From: Metabacillus schmidteae
GTDB lineage: Bacteria; Bacillota; Bacilli; Bacillales; Bacillaceae
Assembly (NCBI RefSeq): GCF_903166545.1
Contig: NZ_CAESCH010000001.1
Span: forward strand, 934,001-998,000
DNA: 64,000 nucleotides
Direction: 5' to 3'
Position 1 is the first letter of the stretch, and every line of letters begins with the position of its first letter. A program made the translations under genes and the position numbers. Of the stretch, positions 36,463-47,629 are shown in pieces. The notes under the pieces are model-generated. The model saw only the letters and a program-made list of their open reading frames with translations, had not been told where the DNA came from and made no database searches.

Positions 36463-37121
36463 ATGATTAAAGCAGTTATTTTTGATTTCGATGGGCTCAT
36501 CCTTGATACAGAAACACATGAATATGAAGTATTAAGTGAAATTTTCCGTGAACATGATTGTGAATTACCATTAGAGATTTGGGGAAAATTGATTGGAACA
36601 AAGTCTGATTTTAACCCTTATACATATTTAGAGGAACAAGCTCAAAGAAAAATAAACCGCACTGAATTAAAGGTGGTTGAAAAAAGCGTTTTGACAAAAG
36701 AATACAACAAGAAAAAGCAAGACCGGGAGTCGTTGAATACTTAGATGCGGCAAAAGAACTTGGCTTGAAGGTAGGGCTTGCCTCAAGCTCAAATTATGAA
36801 TGGGTTTCAACACATTTAAGTAGACTAAACTTATTAGATCGTTTTGAATGTATTCGCACATCCGATCATGTTGAATTTGTAAAGCCTGATCCTGCATTAT
36901 ATATCGAAGCAGCAAAATGCTTAGGTGTGAAGCCTGAGGAGTGCATTGCTTTTGAGGATTCGGCAAATGGTGCTCTGGCTGCGAAAAGAGCCGGGATGAA
37001 ATGTGTCACTGTGCCTAATTCAGTGACAAAGGAACTGGAGTTTTGTGAAGTAGATCATCGTGTAGAATCAATGGCAGAAATGGAGCTTAAGGAATTACTT
37101 ATGTTTCTGAATAAGGAATAA
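36463..37121 (+). pseudogene. yhcW: HAD-superfamily hydrolase (YhcW-like), frameshifted
   Basis: The first part (36463-36744) has the HAD motif I FDFDGLILDTE and cap region, then runs off frame. The second part continues one frame over with KARPGVVEYLDAAKELGLKVGLASSS (motif II), KPDPALYIEAAKCLGV (motif III) and IAFEDSANGALAAKRAGM (motif IV). Restoring one A in the A5 run at 36712-36716 would rejoin them into about 219 residues, the normal size for a beta-phosphoglucomutase-like phosphatase. The lesion is therefore a one-base deletion or a homopolymer sequencing error. Good ribosome site AGAGGAG. Confidence 0.85.
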
Positions 37122-37162
37122 GGGGTATAAACGTAACAATTACTGCTTAAAGGAGAACCATT

Positions 37163-38701
37163 ATGTCTGAGAAACTAGATTTAACGAAGTTTGAGAAGAA
37201 AATGATTATTCGCAATATCCTGGAAAGCGATATTGACGCCATTATTGATCTTCAATCAAAATGTTTTCCAGGGATGGAGCCATGGAAAAGAGAACATTTG
37301 GAAAGCCACCTTGATCACTTTCCGGAAGGTCAATTTTGTGCTGAGTTTGAAGGGAAAATCATTGGATCATGCTCAAGCCTCTTATTAAATTTTGATGAGT
37401 ATGATGATCGTCATACATGGGATGACATTACAGATAAAGGTTATATTACAAATCATGATCCGGATGGATATAATATGTATGGAATCGAAGTAATGGTTCA
37501 TCCTGATTATCGTCGTATGAAAATAGGTCATCGTCTTTATGAAGCAAGAAAGGACCTGGCAAGAAGGTTAAATTTAAAAAGTATTATTATTGGCGGAAGA
37601 ATCCCAAATTATTATAAATATGCTGACGAACTATCTGCGAGAGAATATGTTCAACAGGTATCTTTACATAAAATTTATGACCCTGTATTATCGTTTCAGC
37701 TTTTAAATGAATTTACCCTAATGAGAATAAATCCAAACTATCTTTCAGATGATGTAGCTTCCTATCAGTACGCAACATTGATGGAGTGGAATAATGTTGA
37801 TTACCAACCGAATACAAAACGATTTTATAAAACATCCAATCCTGTTCGAATTTGTGTTGTGCAATATAGGATGAAACAAATTAGCTCGTTTGAGGAGTTT
37901 TCAAAGCAGGTTGAATATTACACAGATGTTGCCTCAGATGCAGGCTCTGATTTTGCGGTTTTTCCGGAAATTTTCACTACACAGCTCATGTCATTTTTAG
38001 ATGAAAAAGTACCAAGTAAAGCGATTCAGCGTTTAACTGAATTTACAGAGGAATATATCGAATTATTTACAGAGCTTGCGGTCAGATATAATGTGAATAT
38101 TATCGGTGGTTCACATGTCGTTGAGGAAGAAGGACGAATTTATAATATTGCGTATTTGTTTAGACGTGACGGAACGATTGAGAAGCAGTATAAACTTCAT
38201 ATCACACCGAATGAACGAAAATGGTGGGGAATTAGCCGCGGTGATCAGGTGAAGGTCTTTAATACGGACTGTGGAAAAATTGCGATTCAAATTTGTTACG
38301 ATATCGAATTTCCTGAACTAGCGAGAATTGCAACCGATAAAGGCGCAAAAATTATCTTTACTCCTTTTTGTACAGAAGACCGTCAAGGCTACCTGCGAGT
38401 TCGCTACTGTGCACAGGCCCGTGCAGTAGAAAATCAAATCTACACTGTGATTGCCGGAACCGTAGGAAATCTACCGCAAACAAAAAATATGGATATTCAA
38501 TACGCACAATCGGCAATCTTTGCACCATCTGATTTTGAATTTGCTAGAGATGGAATCGTTGGAGAATGCAACCCGAATATTGAAATGGTGATCATTGGTG
38601 ATGTTGACCTCGAAATTCTAAGACGCCAGCGCCAATCAGGGACAGTGAATCAACTAAAGGATCGCAGGAAGGATATTTATTCAATCCAATATAAGAAATA
38701 A
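37163..38701 (+). CDS. yhcX: GNAT acetyltransferase-nitrilase fusion (YhcX)
   Basis: 512 residues. A GNAT domain (about 13-170) has GIEVMVHPDYRRMKIGHRLYEARK. A carbon-nitrogen hydrolase domain (about 225-505) has the Glu-Lys-Cys triad regions FPEIFTT, KLHITPNERKWWG and IQICYDIEFPELAR. B. subtilis YhcX has the same fusion. The nitrilase-like half likely cleaves an amide and the GNAT half may acylate the product; the substrate is unknown. AAAGGAG precedes the ATG. Confidence 0.9.
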   Translation: MSEKLDLTKFEKKMIIRNILESDIDAIIDLQSKCFPGMEPWKREHLESHLDHFPEGQFCAEFEGKIIGSCSSLLLNFDEYDDRHTWDDITDKGYITNHDPDGYNMYGIEVMVHPDYRRMKIGHRLYEARKDLARRLNLKSIIIGGRIPNYYKYADELSAREYVQQVSLHKIYDPVLSFQLLNEFTLMRINPNYLSDDVASYQYATLMEWNNVDYQPNTKRFYKTSNPVRICVVQYRMKQISSFEEFSKQVEYYTDVASDAGSDFAVFPEIFTTQLMSFLDEKVPSKAIQRLTEFTEEYIELFTELAVRYNVNIIGGSHVVEEEGRIYNIAYLFRRDGTIEKQYKLHITPNERKWWGISRGDQVKVFNTDCGKIAIQICYDIEFPELARIATDKGAKIIFTPFCTEDRQGYLRVRYCAQARAVENQIYTVIAGTVGNLPQTKNMDIQYAQSAIFAPSDFEFARDGIVGECNPNIEMVIIGDVDLEILRRQRQSGTVNQLKDRRKDIYSIQYKK

Positions 38702-38710
38702 GATAGAAAA

Positions 38711-38745
38711 GCCAACTCAGGGTTAAAACTGAGTTGGCCTTTTTT
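38711..38745 (+). terminator. Terminator after yhcX
   Basis: GCCAACTCAG / CTGAGTTGGC perfect stem followed by CTTTTTT. The remaining gap to 39057 holds a TATAAT at 39005-39010 as possible -10 for pgcA, without a convincing -35. Confidence 0.88.
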
Positions 38746-39057
38746 GATTGTCATCGTATGGTAAAAAAAGAGACCAGTCTGTAAATACCTTTCGACAGCG
38801 GGTAACACGGTGATATTAATAGATGCAAACTAAAAAGATTTTCAGCTCAAAAATAATTTTGTCGAAAAAGAAAATATAGTAATAAAACAAATTTACCAGC
38901 CATTTTTTGTTACTCTGCCACGATAAATTGTTCTGAAATAACGTAAACTTTTATTTTACATAGATTGCGCGGAATTTGTAGAAATTCAATTATGTGGAAA
39001 GTACTATAATATGCTAAAATTAAGATGAAATTTTAGTATAACTCCTAGGAGGTAAAA

Positions 39058-40803
39058 ATGAGCTGGGAAAAAGGCTATCAACGTTGGAATCAAAAACAAG
39101 ATTTAGATCAAGAACTACGAACTCTTTTAACGAACTTAGAAGGAAATGAAAAGGCTTTAGAAGATTGCTTCTATAAAGAACTAGAGTTTGGAACAGGTGG
39201 GATGCGTGGTGAAATCGGGCCAGGTACCAACCGTATGAATATATATACAATCCGAAAAGCATCTGAAGGTTTAGCAACTTACATAGATTCTTTTGGTGAT
39301 GAAGCAAAAAAACGAGGAGTCGCGATTGCTTACGATTCTCGTCATAAATCACCTGAATTTGCGATGGAAGCCGCAAAAACATTAGCTTCTCATGGCATTC
39401 AAACATATGTATTTGAAGAATTACGCCCAACTCCTGAATTATCATTTGCAGTACGTTTTCTTAATGCATTTTCAGGTATTGTCATAACAGCTAGTCATAA
39501 TCCACCAGAATATAATGGATATAAAGTGTATGGTGAAGATGGCGGGCAATTACCACCAGCTGCAGCAGACACTGTAATCTCCTATGTTAACCAAGTAGAA
39601 GATGAGCTTGAAATTGCCGTTAAGGATGAAACAGAATTAAAAGCACAAGGTCTAATCAAAATGATTGGCGAGGAAATCGACCAAGCTTATACAGAAAAAC
39701 TAACGACAATTTCAGTAAATCCTTCACTATCACAAGAAGTTGATCTGAAGGTTGTGTTCACACCATTACATGGGACAGCGAATAAACCGGTTCGTCGCGG
39801 TTTAGAAGCACTGGGGTATAAACATGTAACAGTGGTAAAAGAACAGGAGTTGCCAGATCCAAACTTCTCAACTGTTAAATCTCCGAATCCGGAAGAACAT
39901 GACGCATTCACGCTAGCAATCCGTGATGGAAAAGCAGTAGATGCTGATGTCCTAATTGGAACAGATCCCGATGCAGACAGACTTGGTGTCGCTGTAAAAA
40001 ACAATGATGGTGAATATGTTGTTTTAACTGGAAACCAAACAGGTGCATTACTTCTGCATTATCTATTATCAGAGAAAAAGGAAAAAGGAACACTGCCTAG
40101 TAATGGTGTTGTTTTAAAAACAATCGTTACCTCTGAGATTGGTAGAGACATTGCAACATCATTCGGCCTTGATACAATTGATACATTAACAGGATTCAAA
40201 TTTATTGGTGAAAAAATCAATGAATATGAACGCACAGGACAGTACCAATTCCAATTTGGTTATGAAGAAAGCTATGGCTACCTGATTGGTGATTTTGCTC
40301 GCGATAAAGATGCTGTACAGGCTGCATTATTATCAGTTGAAGTTGCTGCCTATTATAAAAAGAAAGGTCTGACATTGTACCAGGGCTTACTCGAAATCTT
40401 TAAAGAGTATGGCTATTACAAAGAAGGACTACAGTCTCTAACGTTAAAAGGAAAAGAAGGCGCAGAGCAAATTCAAAGCATTCTTCAGTCTTTTAGAACA
40501 AACCCGCCAAAAGATGTAGCAGGTAAAAAGATTGTGTCAATTGAGGATTATAAGAGCAGTGAACGTCAAGATGTCGTGGCAGACACAACATCTAAAATCG
40601 ATTTACCTGGCTCAAATGTCCTAAAATACATCTTGGAAGATGATTCATGGTTCTGTGTAAGACCTTCCGGAACTGAACCGAAAGCAAAGTTCTATTTCGG
40701 TGTGAAAAGTGACACACTTGAACAAAGTGAACAAGAACTATCTACATTAGAATCAGGCGTTATGGAAAAAGTAAATGAATTAATTGCAGAATTAACGAAG
40801 TAA
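39058..40803 (+). CDS. pgcA: Alpha-phosphoglucomutase
   Basis: 581 residues, the normal length. The phosphoserine loop is in [20 protein letters not shown], the Mg site in [13 protein letters not shown], the sugar-binding loop in [18 protein letters not shown], and the phosphate site in [15 protein letters not shown]. It interconverts glucose 1- and 6-phosphate, supplying precursors for teichoic acid and glycolipid. AGGAGG lies directly before the ATG. In B. subtilis this gene sits between glpD and yhcY; the glp genes are absent here. Confidence 0.95.
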   Translation: MSWEKGYQRWNQKQDLDQELRTLLTNLEGNEKALEDCFYKELEFGTGGMRGEIGPGTNRMNIYTIRKASEGLATYIDSFGDEAKKRGVAIAYDSRHKSPEFAMEAAKTLASHGIQTYVFEELRPTPELSFAVRFLNAFSGIVITASHNPPEYNGYKVYGEDGGQLPPAAADTVISYVNQVEDELEIAVKDETELKAQGLIKMIGEEIDQAYTEKLTTISVNPSLSQEVDLKVVFTPLHGTANKPVRRGLEALGYKHVTVVKEQELPDPNFSTVKSPNPEEHDAFTLAIRDGKAVDADVLIGTDPDADRLGVAVKNNDGEYVVLTGNQTGALLLHYLLSEKKEKGTLPSNGVVLKTIVTSEIGRDIATSFGLDTIDTLTGFKFIGEKINEYERTGQYQFQFGYEESYGYLIGDFARDKDAVQAALLSVEVAAYYKKKGLTLYQGLLEIFKEYGYYKEGLQSLTLKGKEGAEQIQSILQSFRTNPPKDVAGKKIVSIEDYKSSERQDVVADTTSKIDLPGSNVLKYILEDDSWFCVRPSGTEPKAKFYFGVKSDTLEQSEQELSTLESGVMEKVNELIAELTK

Positions 40804-40810
40804 TAGACAG

Positions 40811-40839
40811 AAGCGGACAATGAATTTGTCCGCTTTTTA
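40811..40839 (+). terminator. Terminator after pgcA
   Basis: AAGCGGACAA / TTGTCCGCTT stem with a TGAA-like loop, then TTTT. Confidence 0.85.
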
Positions 40840-40860
40840 TCTAGGTAAAGGAGTGACGTT

Positions 40861-41214
40861 ATGAACCCGATTCAACATGAAATTGGAACCATATTTATTC
40901 CTGTTTCGAATATAGAAAAAGCTAGAGATTGGTACTGTCGCGTATTTAACTTTCCAAAGGATCATGAAATCCTTTTTGAACACCTTTATATTTTGCCAAT
41001 GAACAATGGCACAAACATTGTTTTAGATAGTAAAATTTTTTCGGAAGACGCCGTTTATAAACATCCAGCATGTCATTTTAATACACAGGATATTAAAGAG
41101 GCTTACAACTATCTCAAGAATAAAGAAGTTACCATCATAACTGAAATTGAACATAATCACTGGTTTAATTTTAAAGATCCGGATGGAAATGTACTTATGA
41201 TCTGCCAATGTTAA
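40861..41214 (+). CDS. VOC (glyoxalase/bleomycin resistance fold) protein
   Basis: 117 residues forming one VOC domain: GTIFIPVSNIEKARDWYCRVF, then FNTQDIKEAYNYLKNKEV and FKDPDGNVLMICQC. His/Glu-type metal positions are plausible but not certain. No specific substrate can be assigned. GGAGTGACGTT precedes the ATG. A weak hairpin (AAATAGC/GGCTATTT) with T run follows at 41218-41241. Confidence 0.8.
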   Translation: MNPIQHEIGTIFIPVSNIEKARDWYCRVFNFPKDHEILFEHLYILPMNNGTNIVLDSKIFSEDAVYKHPACHFNTQDIKEAYNYLKNKEVTIITEIEHNHWFNFKDPDGNVLMICQC

Positions 41215-41356
41215 TTGGTAAATAGCTTAAGGCTATTTTTTTTGCCCAAAAAGACATCTACTCCCAAAGTCGTAGAAAAATTCAGTCAGAAAGAGAAGTT
41301 CGTAAGGAAAGAGCTGTTGGTATAATAAATAATAAGAAGAATAGGGTGAAAAGGAA

Positions 41357-42491
41357 ATGACTGAAAACGACAAACGGATACATGAGTTAAATACGCTGAA
41401 AATCATTGCTGAAAAGTTAAATGAAGCTACAGATATAAAAGATATGTTAAATGATGTGTTAAAGGAATTACTTCATGTCACAGATCTTTCTACGGGATGG
41501 GTTTTTCTAATAGATGAAAAAGGGCATTACAAGTTAGCAGCTGATCATGGTTTGCCTGCAGGGTTAACATGGAGCCAAAAGAAGCCAATGTGTGAAGGCG
41601 GCTGTTGGTGTGTTGATAGATACCAGGCCGGACGACTAAAAAAGGCGATTAATATTATTTCATGTAAGCGAATTGAAGAGGCGATCGAACATAATTGGGG
41701 AGAGACGAGCGGAATTACCCATCATGCAACAGTACCACTCCGAGCAGGTAAGGAAAATTTCGGACTGCTGAATGTTGCATCTCCAAATAAAAAACAATTT
41801 ACAGAGGGAGAGCTTGCCTTGTTGGAGTCTGTCGCCTTTCAAATCGGAACCGCGATAAAACGAATTCAGTTAGTTGAAAAGGCAAGGACTCATGCTTTGA
41901 TAAAAGAAAGAAACAGACTTGCGCAGGATTTACATGATTCCGTAAATCAGCTGCTGTTTTCGATCATGTTAACAGCTAGAGGGACAAAAGAAATGACGGA
42001 CCAGGTAGAAGTGAAAGAAATGCTAACCTATATGCAGGAGCTTTCCCAGGAAGCATTGAACGAGATGAAGGGACTAATATGGCAGCTTCGACCACAAGGA
42101 TTAGAAGATGGTATAGCAACAGCAATTATAAACTATGGAAATGTGCTTGGCCTTAACATATCCTGTGATATTGAGGGGGTTTGCAGGTTACCTCAATATA
42201 TCGAAGAAGAGCTTTGGCGAATAGGTCAAGAGGCGCTGAATAATTGTAAAAAACACGCAGAAACAACCAAGGTACATGTATCACTTTCTAAAACGGATGT
42301 TCATGTGAAAATGACCATAGAAGATGATGGAATTGGGTTTAATTATGATGAAAATGTCGCCATTCCGTCTTTAGGGTTAAAAGGAATGAAAGAACGTGTT
42401 GAACGTTTGGATGGAATTTTTAAGTTGAAAAGTATTTCAGGGAAAGGAACTAACATTGAAATTACGATTCCACTAAAAAAGGGGGATAATA

Positions 42492-42499
<8 letters not shown>
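41357..42499 (+). CDS. yhcY: NarL-system sensor histidine kinase with Cys-containing GAF domain (YhcY)
   Basis: 380 residues, no membrane segment. The GAF domain (about 20-175) holds four cysteines, Cys79, Cys83, Cys85 and Cys103 (C-x3-C-x1-C-x17-C), a candidate metal or Fe-S site. The HisKA_3 core has KERNRLAQDLHDSVNQLLFSIML, and the ATPase has EALNNCKKHAETTKV and DDGIGF. It is cotranscribed with the regulator gene, overlapping by 8 bp. B. subtilis yhcYZ has the same order. Nearby azoreductase and NsrR/Hmp genes make a redox signal plausible (inference). Confidence 0.9.
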
Positions 42500-43688
<1,189 letters not shown>

Positions 43689-43690
<2 letters not shown>

Positions 43691-43741
43691 AGACTGACCA
43701 AGGATAGGTATGGTGCATACTATCCTTGGTCAGTCTTTTTT
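43689..43741. terminator. Bidirectional terminator between azr and yhdB
   Basis: AAAGACTGACCAAGGATAG and its exact complement CTATCCTTGGTCAGTCTTT flank an 11-nt loop; a T run follows on the plus strand. Confidence 0.92.
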
Positions 43742-43743
43742 TC

Positions 43744-43983
43744 TTAGTGAATCGCCTCTATTGCAAGTGGTTCCTCTTCAACGGCATGATCGATATATCG
43801 CAAAAGGGAATACAATTGTTTTTCGACTTCTTTATAGTCATGTTCAAAATTATAGGCATGTAAGAAATGCTCTATTTTTTTTGATAAAAAATCATCCTTT
43901 GTTCGAACCATTAAGATAAGTAAGTTATCCCACTGTGAACGATGTGTGTAATATAATGCTTTGTCATAATCAACATTGTTCAT
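43744..43983 (-). CDS. yhdB: YhdB-like small conserved protein
   Basis: 79 residues, soluble and helical (MNNVDYDKALYYTHRSQWDN; LRYIDHAVEEE). AAGGGAGGG lies just upstream of the start. Position after azr matches B. subtilis yhdB. No function is known to me. Confidence 0.8.
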   Translation of the reverse strand: MNNVDYDKALYYTHRSQWDNLLILMVRTKDDFLSKKIEHFLHAYNFEHDYKEVEKQLYSLLRYIDHAVEEEPLAIEAIH

Positions 43984-44140
43984 CTTTTTTCCCTCCCTTA
44001 AGGAGATATGATTATTGTATGTGTTTTATCTTTATTTTTACTGTGCAAAACTTGGTGTTGTTGTCATGATTGGAATGGTAGTCTTTACCCACATAAAAAC
44101 CGTTAGAAACGGTAACCTAAAAATAAAAAAGGATGAACCA

Positions 44141-45127
44141 ATGAAGAAATGTTTTCTTATATTGCTCATTTTCTTAGTAGTATTTGAACATAGTGGACAA
44201 GCGAAGGAATACGAGCAGCAAATGTATACATATAAACGCATGAAAAAGGATCTGCTTTCAATTGCAAATGAGTACGACCTGGAGGTAAGAACATTTGGAA
44301 AGTCGGAGTTTGGACGAGATCTTCTTGCCGTAAAAATTGGGCGCGGAGAGAAAACAGTCCTTATTACAGGCAGCCATCATGGTCGTGAATGGCTATCAAC
44401 ACACATCATCATGGAAATGATTAATCAATATGCCAGTGCCTATAAAAATGCCAAGCCTTTTTCTGCGCATAATCCTGAAATTTTAGATGATGTTGCCATT
44501 TGGTTTATTCCAATGGTGAATCCTGATGGAGTGACGATTCAACAAAAAGGGATAAGCTCATTTCCCTTCCTGTTACAGGAAATCTATATTGATTTGAATG
44601 AAGGAAATGCAGATTTTTCGAGATGGAAAGCAAATGGCTTAGGTGTTGATTTAAATAGACAGTATCCAGCTGGATGGGACGACATTGAAGGAGATACACC
44701 TTATGCATCATATTCTCATTTTAAGGGGGAAAAGCCTTTAGAATCAAAGGAATCAAGAGCCTTGGCACTTTTTACAAAAACAATAGATCCCCTTACAGCC
44801 GCAGCTTATCATACTTCAGGTCGTGAGCTTTATTGGTATTATTTTAATTCTTTTGAACATCTTCAGCGGGATTACGCACTTATTGAAAAAATATCTGAAA
44901 AAACAGGCTATGATATATCCTATCCACCTTTTAATGCAACTGGCGGGGGATACACGGATTGGTTTATTCAAACATATGAGAGACCAGCAGTAACGATCGA
45001 ACTTAGTTATCTTGTTGAGGACACAAATCCTCCTTTGGAAGTGTTTCATGAGGAATGGAAGCGTAATAAGGAAATAGGGTTTATTTTATGTGAATATGCC
45101 AAGAAGGAGATTCTATATAAAAAATAA
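44141..45127 (+). CDS. Secreted M14-family zinc carboxypeptidase
   Basis: 328 residues. The signal peptide (MKKCFLILLIFLVVFEHSGQA) is followed by the M14 domain: zinc motif H-x2-E in GSHHGREWLSTH, PMVNPDGV, GVDLNRQYPAGW (substrate Arg/Asn), third zinc His in AAAYHTSGRELYW and catalytic Glu in AVTIELSYLVED. Similar Bacillus enzymes act on gamma-D-Glu-diaminopimelate peptides of cell wall, likely here too. ATG 44141 is chosen because AAAAGGATG precedes it; the frame is open back to 44015. Confidence 0.9.
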   Translation: MKKCFLILLIFLVVFEHSGQAKEYEQQMYTYKRMKKDLLSIANEYDLEVRTFGKSEFGRDLLAVKIGRGEKTVLITGSHHGREWLSTHIIMEMINQYASAYKNAKPFSAHNPEILDDVAIWFIPMVNPDGVTIQQKGISSFPFLLQEIYIDLNEGNADFSRWKANGLGVDLNRQYPAGWDDIEGDTPYASYSHFKGEKPLESKESRALALFTKTIDPLTAAAYHTSGRELYWYYFNSFEHLQRDYALIEKISEKTGYDISYPPFNATGGGYTDWFIQTYERPAVTIELSYLVEDTNPPLEVFHEEWKRNKEIGFILCEYAKKEILYKK

Positions 45128-45201
45128 TTATTTTTAGAAGAATACGGACGAAATGTCGGGGCAGATTAATTTATAGAAAATGGTCATGGAGGTCTGTCTA
45201 A

Positions 45202-45549
45202 ATGAAGTCATTATCGAAAGTTTTTTTCGCGCTAATTGCTCTATCCATTATTTTTACGGCAGGAATGAAAGCTTATGGGGAACAAAATGTTCAAGAAATT
45301 GATTACAAAAAGTGGAGCAAAATTGCCATCTCTTCTGTAAAAGAAAAATATCCTGATGCTGAACTGGTTGACTACAAGTATGGTGGAAGAGAAACTGTTA
45401 ATGAAGAAGAGTCAAAAGATGTTTTTCATGTGAAGGGAAAACAGAATAATAAACCATTTATTGTTAAAGTTGATGTAGTATTTAATCCAAAAACAGGGCA
45501 GTTAATTACAGTAAATATTTCGGAAATGAGAGAAGAAGGCAACCTTTAG
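45202..45549 (+). CDS. yhdC: DUF3889 secreted protein (YhdC/YqzG-like)
   Basis: 115 residues with signal peptide (about 1-26). The mature part DYKKWSKIAISSVKEKYPDAELVDYKYGGRE and FIVKVDVVFNPKTGQLITVNISE matches the DUF3889 pattern. Function is unknown. GGAGG precedes ATG 45202. Its stop lies inside the stem of the terminator shared with nsrR. Confidence 0.8.
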   Translation: MKSLSKVFFALIALSIIFTAGMKAYGEQNVQEIDYKKWSKIAISSVKEKYPDAELVDYKYGGRETVNEEESKDVFHVKGKQNNKPFIVKVDVVFNPKTGQLITVNISEMREEGNL

Positions 45550-45563
45550 GGAGTTGCCTTCTT
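45533..45563. terminator. Terminator between yhdC and nsrR
   Basis: AAGAAGGCAAC / GTTGCCTTCTT perfect stem overlapping the last codons of yhdC. Confidence 0.8.
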
Positions 45564-46002
45564 ATTTATTCATAAGGAAATAATCAAGCAAAGCAGATTG
45601 GTTTTTTGTTAAGTCAGCCAATGTATACTGATCTAGAACATCTAAATATGCCTGCAATGCTTTATTTAGTACGTGTTTTAATCCGCAAACAGGAGAGATA
45701 ATACATTGATTGTTTTCTTGATCAAAGCATTCAACAATATGGAAATCTTCCTCTGTTTTTCTGACAATGTTCCCGATATTTATTTCCTCAGGTGGCAGTG
45801 CTAAACGAATTCCTCCGTTTCGACCGCGAATTGTTTCAATGACATTCATCTTTCCAAGCTCATATGTAACCTTCATTAAATGGTTTTTTGAAATATTATA
45901 GACCTCTGCAATTTCTTTAATATTTGAAAGTTCTTCTTTAGGTTTTGTGGCAAGATATACTAAGACTCGTAAGGAGTAGTCTGTATAAAGGGTTAGACGC
46001 AT
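45562..46002 (-). CDS. nsrR: Nitric-oxide-sensing Rrf2 repressor NsrR
   Basis: 146 residues. An N-terminal winged HTH (NISKNHLMKVTYELGKMNVIETIRGRNGGIRLA) and Fe-S ligands Cys92, Cys100 and Cys106 (VECFDQENNQCIISPVC) at the spacing of B. subtilis NsrR. It binds a [4Fe-4S] cluster and represses NO-detoxification genes until NO damages the cluster. The divergent hmp gene carries two matching candidate operators. Confidence 0.93.
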   Translation of the reverse strand: MRLTLYTDYSLRVLVYLATKPKEELSNIKEIAEVYNISKNHLMKVTYELGKMNVIETIRGRNGGIRLALPPEEINIGNIVRKTEEDFHIVECFDQENNQCIISPVCGLKHVLNKALQAYLDVLDQYTLADLTKNQSALLDYFLMNK

Positions 46003-46170
46003 AAAACATACCTCACATTAAGATTATTGAAACTAGATTATTTTTATAGACGCTGTTAAAAGCTACAATAATATAGAAAAGAACCTAATTAAAAAAGTAA
46101 CTTTAGACCTATCTTAACATAAGAAGTGTAAGATTTAGTTATTATTGTAGGAAAATGTGACATCTTTTTT

Positions 46171-46242
46171 AAAGATGTATTTAATATATTGCTTTCAACC
46201 TGAAGGTTCACTATCATAAAGATGTATTCAAAATACTTCTTT
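46171..46242 (+). promoter_or_regulatory. hmp promoter with two NsrR-like operators
   Basis: -35 TTGCTT (46189-46194) and -10 TATCAT (46212-46217) are 17 bp apart. Two related dyads, AAAGATGTATT-TA-ATATATTGCTTT (from 46171) and AAAGATGTATT-CA-AAATACTTCTTT (from 46218), flank it 47 bp apart. The first overlaps the -35 and the second the start region, resembling NsrR boxes. Confidence 0.75.
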
Positions 46243-46256
46243 AGGAGCTGGAATAG

Positions 46257-47483
46257 ATGTTATCTAATAAAACAATTGAAATCGTTAAATCAACAGCACC
46301 AATTTTAGCTGAGCGCGGAGTGGAAATAACATCTTATTTTTACAAAAGTCTGTTCGAAGCATACCCTGAATTATTAAATATTTTTAACCATGCAAATCAA
46401 AAACAAGGTCGTCAGCAAACCGCTTTAGCCAATACTGTTTATGCAGCAGCTACATATATTGATCAGTTGGAAGTCTTATTGCCTGCTGTAAAACAAATTG
46501 CGCATAAGCATAGAAGCTTAAATGTGAAAAAAGAACATTATCCTATTGTAGGAGAATATTTATTAAAGGCAATTAAAGAAGTATTAGGAGATGCGGCGAC
46601 ACCAGATATCATTGAAGCTTGGGGAGAAGCATATCAAGTCATAGCTCAAGTATTTATCGATGTTGAAGAAGAAATGTATAACAAAGCAAAGCTTGAGGCT
46701 TGGGAAGAGTTCAAGTCATTTAAAGTTGTAAAAAAAGAAAAAGAGAGCTCTGTTATTACATCATTCTATCTCGAAGCTACTGATGGGCACCCGGCTCCAA
46801 TTTATCAAGCAGGTCAATATATTACTGTAAGATTGTCAATTCCAGGTGAAGAGTATTTACTAAACCGACAATATAGTCTTTCTGATTCTGCAGGTAAAAA
46901 CACATTACGTATTTCTGTTAAAAGAGAAGCAGGAGAAAACATTGATCAAAATGGGAAAGTATCAAATTATCTTCATGATTCAGTAAATGTTGGAGATGAA
47001 GTAGAAATTACTGCCCCTGCAGGTGATTTTGTTCTTCATGATGAAGCAAATTCACCACTTTACCTTATTAGTGGTGGAGTTGGAATTACGCCAATGCTTA
47101 GCATGTTAAAAACAGTGTCTGATAACCAGCCGGATCGCTTGGTAACATTTATCCAAGCTGCAAAGGATGGAGATATCCAAGCTTTCGGTAGTGAAGTGAA
47201 TGAAACGATTAAATCGATGACAAATGCAAAGAAATATGTGATCTTTGAACAGCCGGCAGTGTCTGATCGAGAAGAAAATAATTTCGATTTTGAAGGATAC
47301 TTAGATATACAAAAACTTGAACAGCTTGTTATAGAAAAGGATGCTACCTTCTATGTATGTGGTCCAGTAGCGTTTATGGGAAGTGTCATAGGAAATCTTC
47401 AAAAACTAGGAGTGCAAACGGAACATATCAACTATGAATTTTTCGGTCCATCAATCGAATTGAAGCAATATCAGGAAGCGTAA
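46257..47483 (+). CDS. hmp: Flavohemoglobin / nitric oxide dioxygenase
   Basis: 408 residues, full length. The globin domain (1-~140) holds proximal His in IAHKHRSLNVKKEHYP. The FAD domain has RQYSLSDSAGKNTLRISVKRE, and the NAD domain has LISGGVGITPMLSML and FYVCGPVAFM. It converts NO to nitrate. The start at 46257 follows TAGGAG. NsrR (divergent neighbour) is the obvious regulator. Confidence 0.95.
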   Translation: MLSNKTIEIVKSTAPILAERGVEITSYFYKSLFEAYPELLNIFNHANQKQGRQQTALANTVYAAATYIDQLEVLLPAVKQIAHKHRSLNVKKEHYPIVGEYLLKAIKEVLGDAATPDIIEAWGEAYQVIAQVFIDVEEEMYNKAKLEAWEEFKSFKVVKKEKESSVITSFYLEATDGHPAPIYQAGQYITVRLSIPGEEYLLNRQYSLSDSAGKNTLRISVKREAGENIDQNGKVSNYLHDSVNVGDEVEITAPAGDFVLHDEANSPLYLISGGVGITPMLSMLKTVSDNQPDRLVTFIQAAKDGDIQAFGSEVNETIKSMTNAKKYVIFEQPAVSDREENNFDFEGYLDIQKLEQLVIEKDATFYVCGPVAFMGSVIGNLQKLGVQTEHINYEFFGPSIELKQYQEA

Positions 47484-47498
47484 ATAAAGACTTTAGAG

Positions 47499-47529
47499 CC
47501 ACTTACCCTTTTTAGGGAGTGGTTTTTTT
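47499..47529 (+). terminator. Terminator after hmp
   Basis: CCACTTACCCT / AGGGAGTGG imperfect stem followed by seven T. Confidence 0.8.
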
Positions 47530-47629
47530 GTTGAGTGGATTTGATTATAGATTAATTTTTTCGAGAAAGGGAATAGATAAACCATTCAACTAATATTGTG
47601 CTAATACCATAGTAAAGTTAGGTGGGCAG

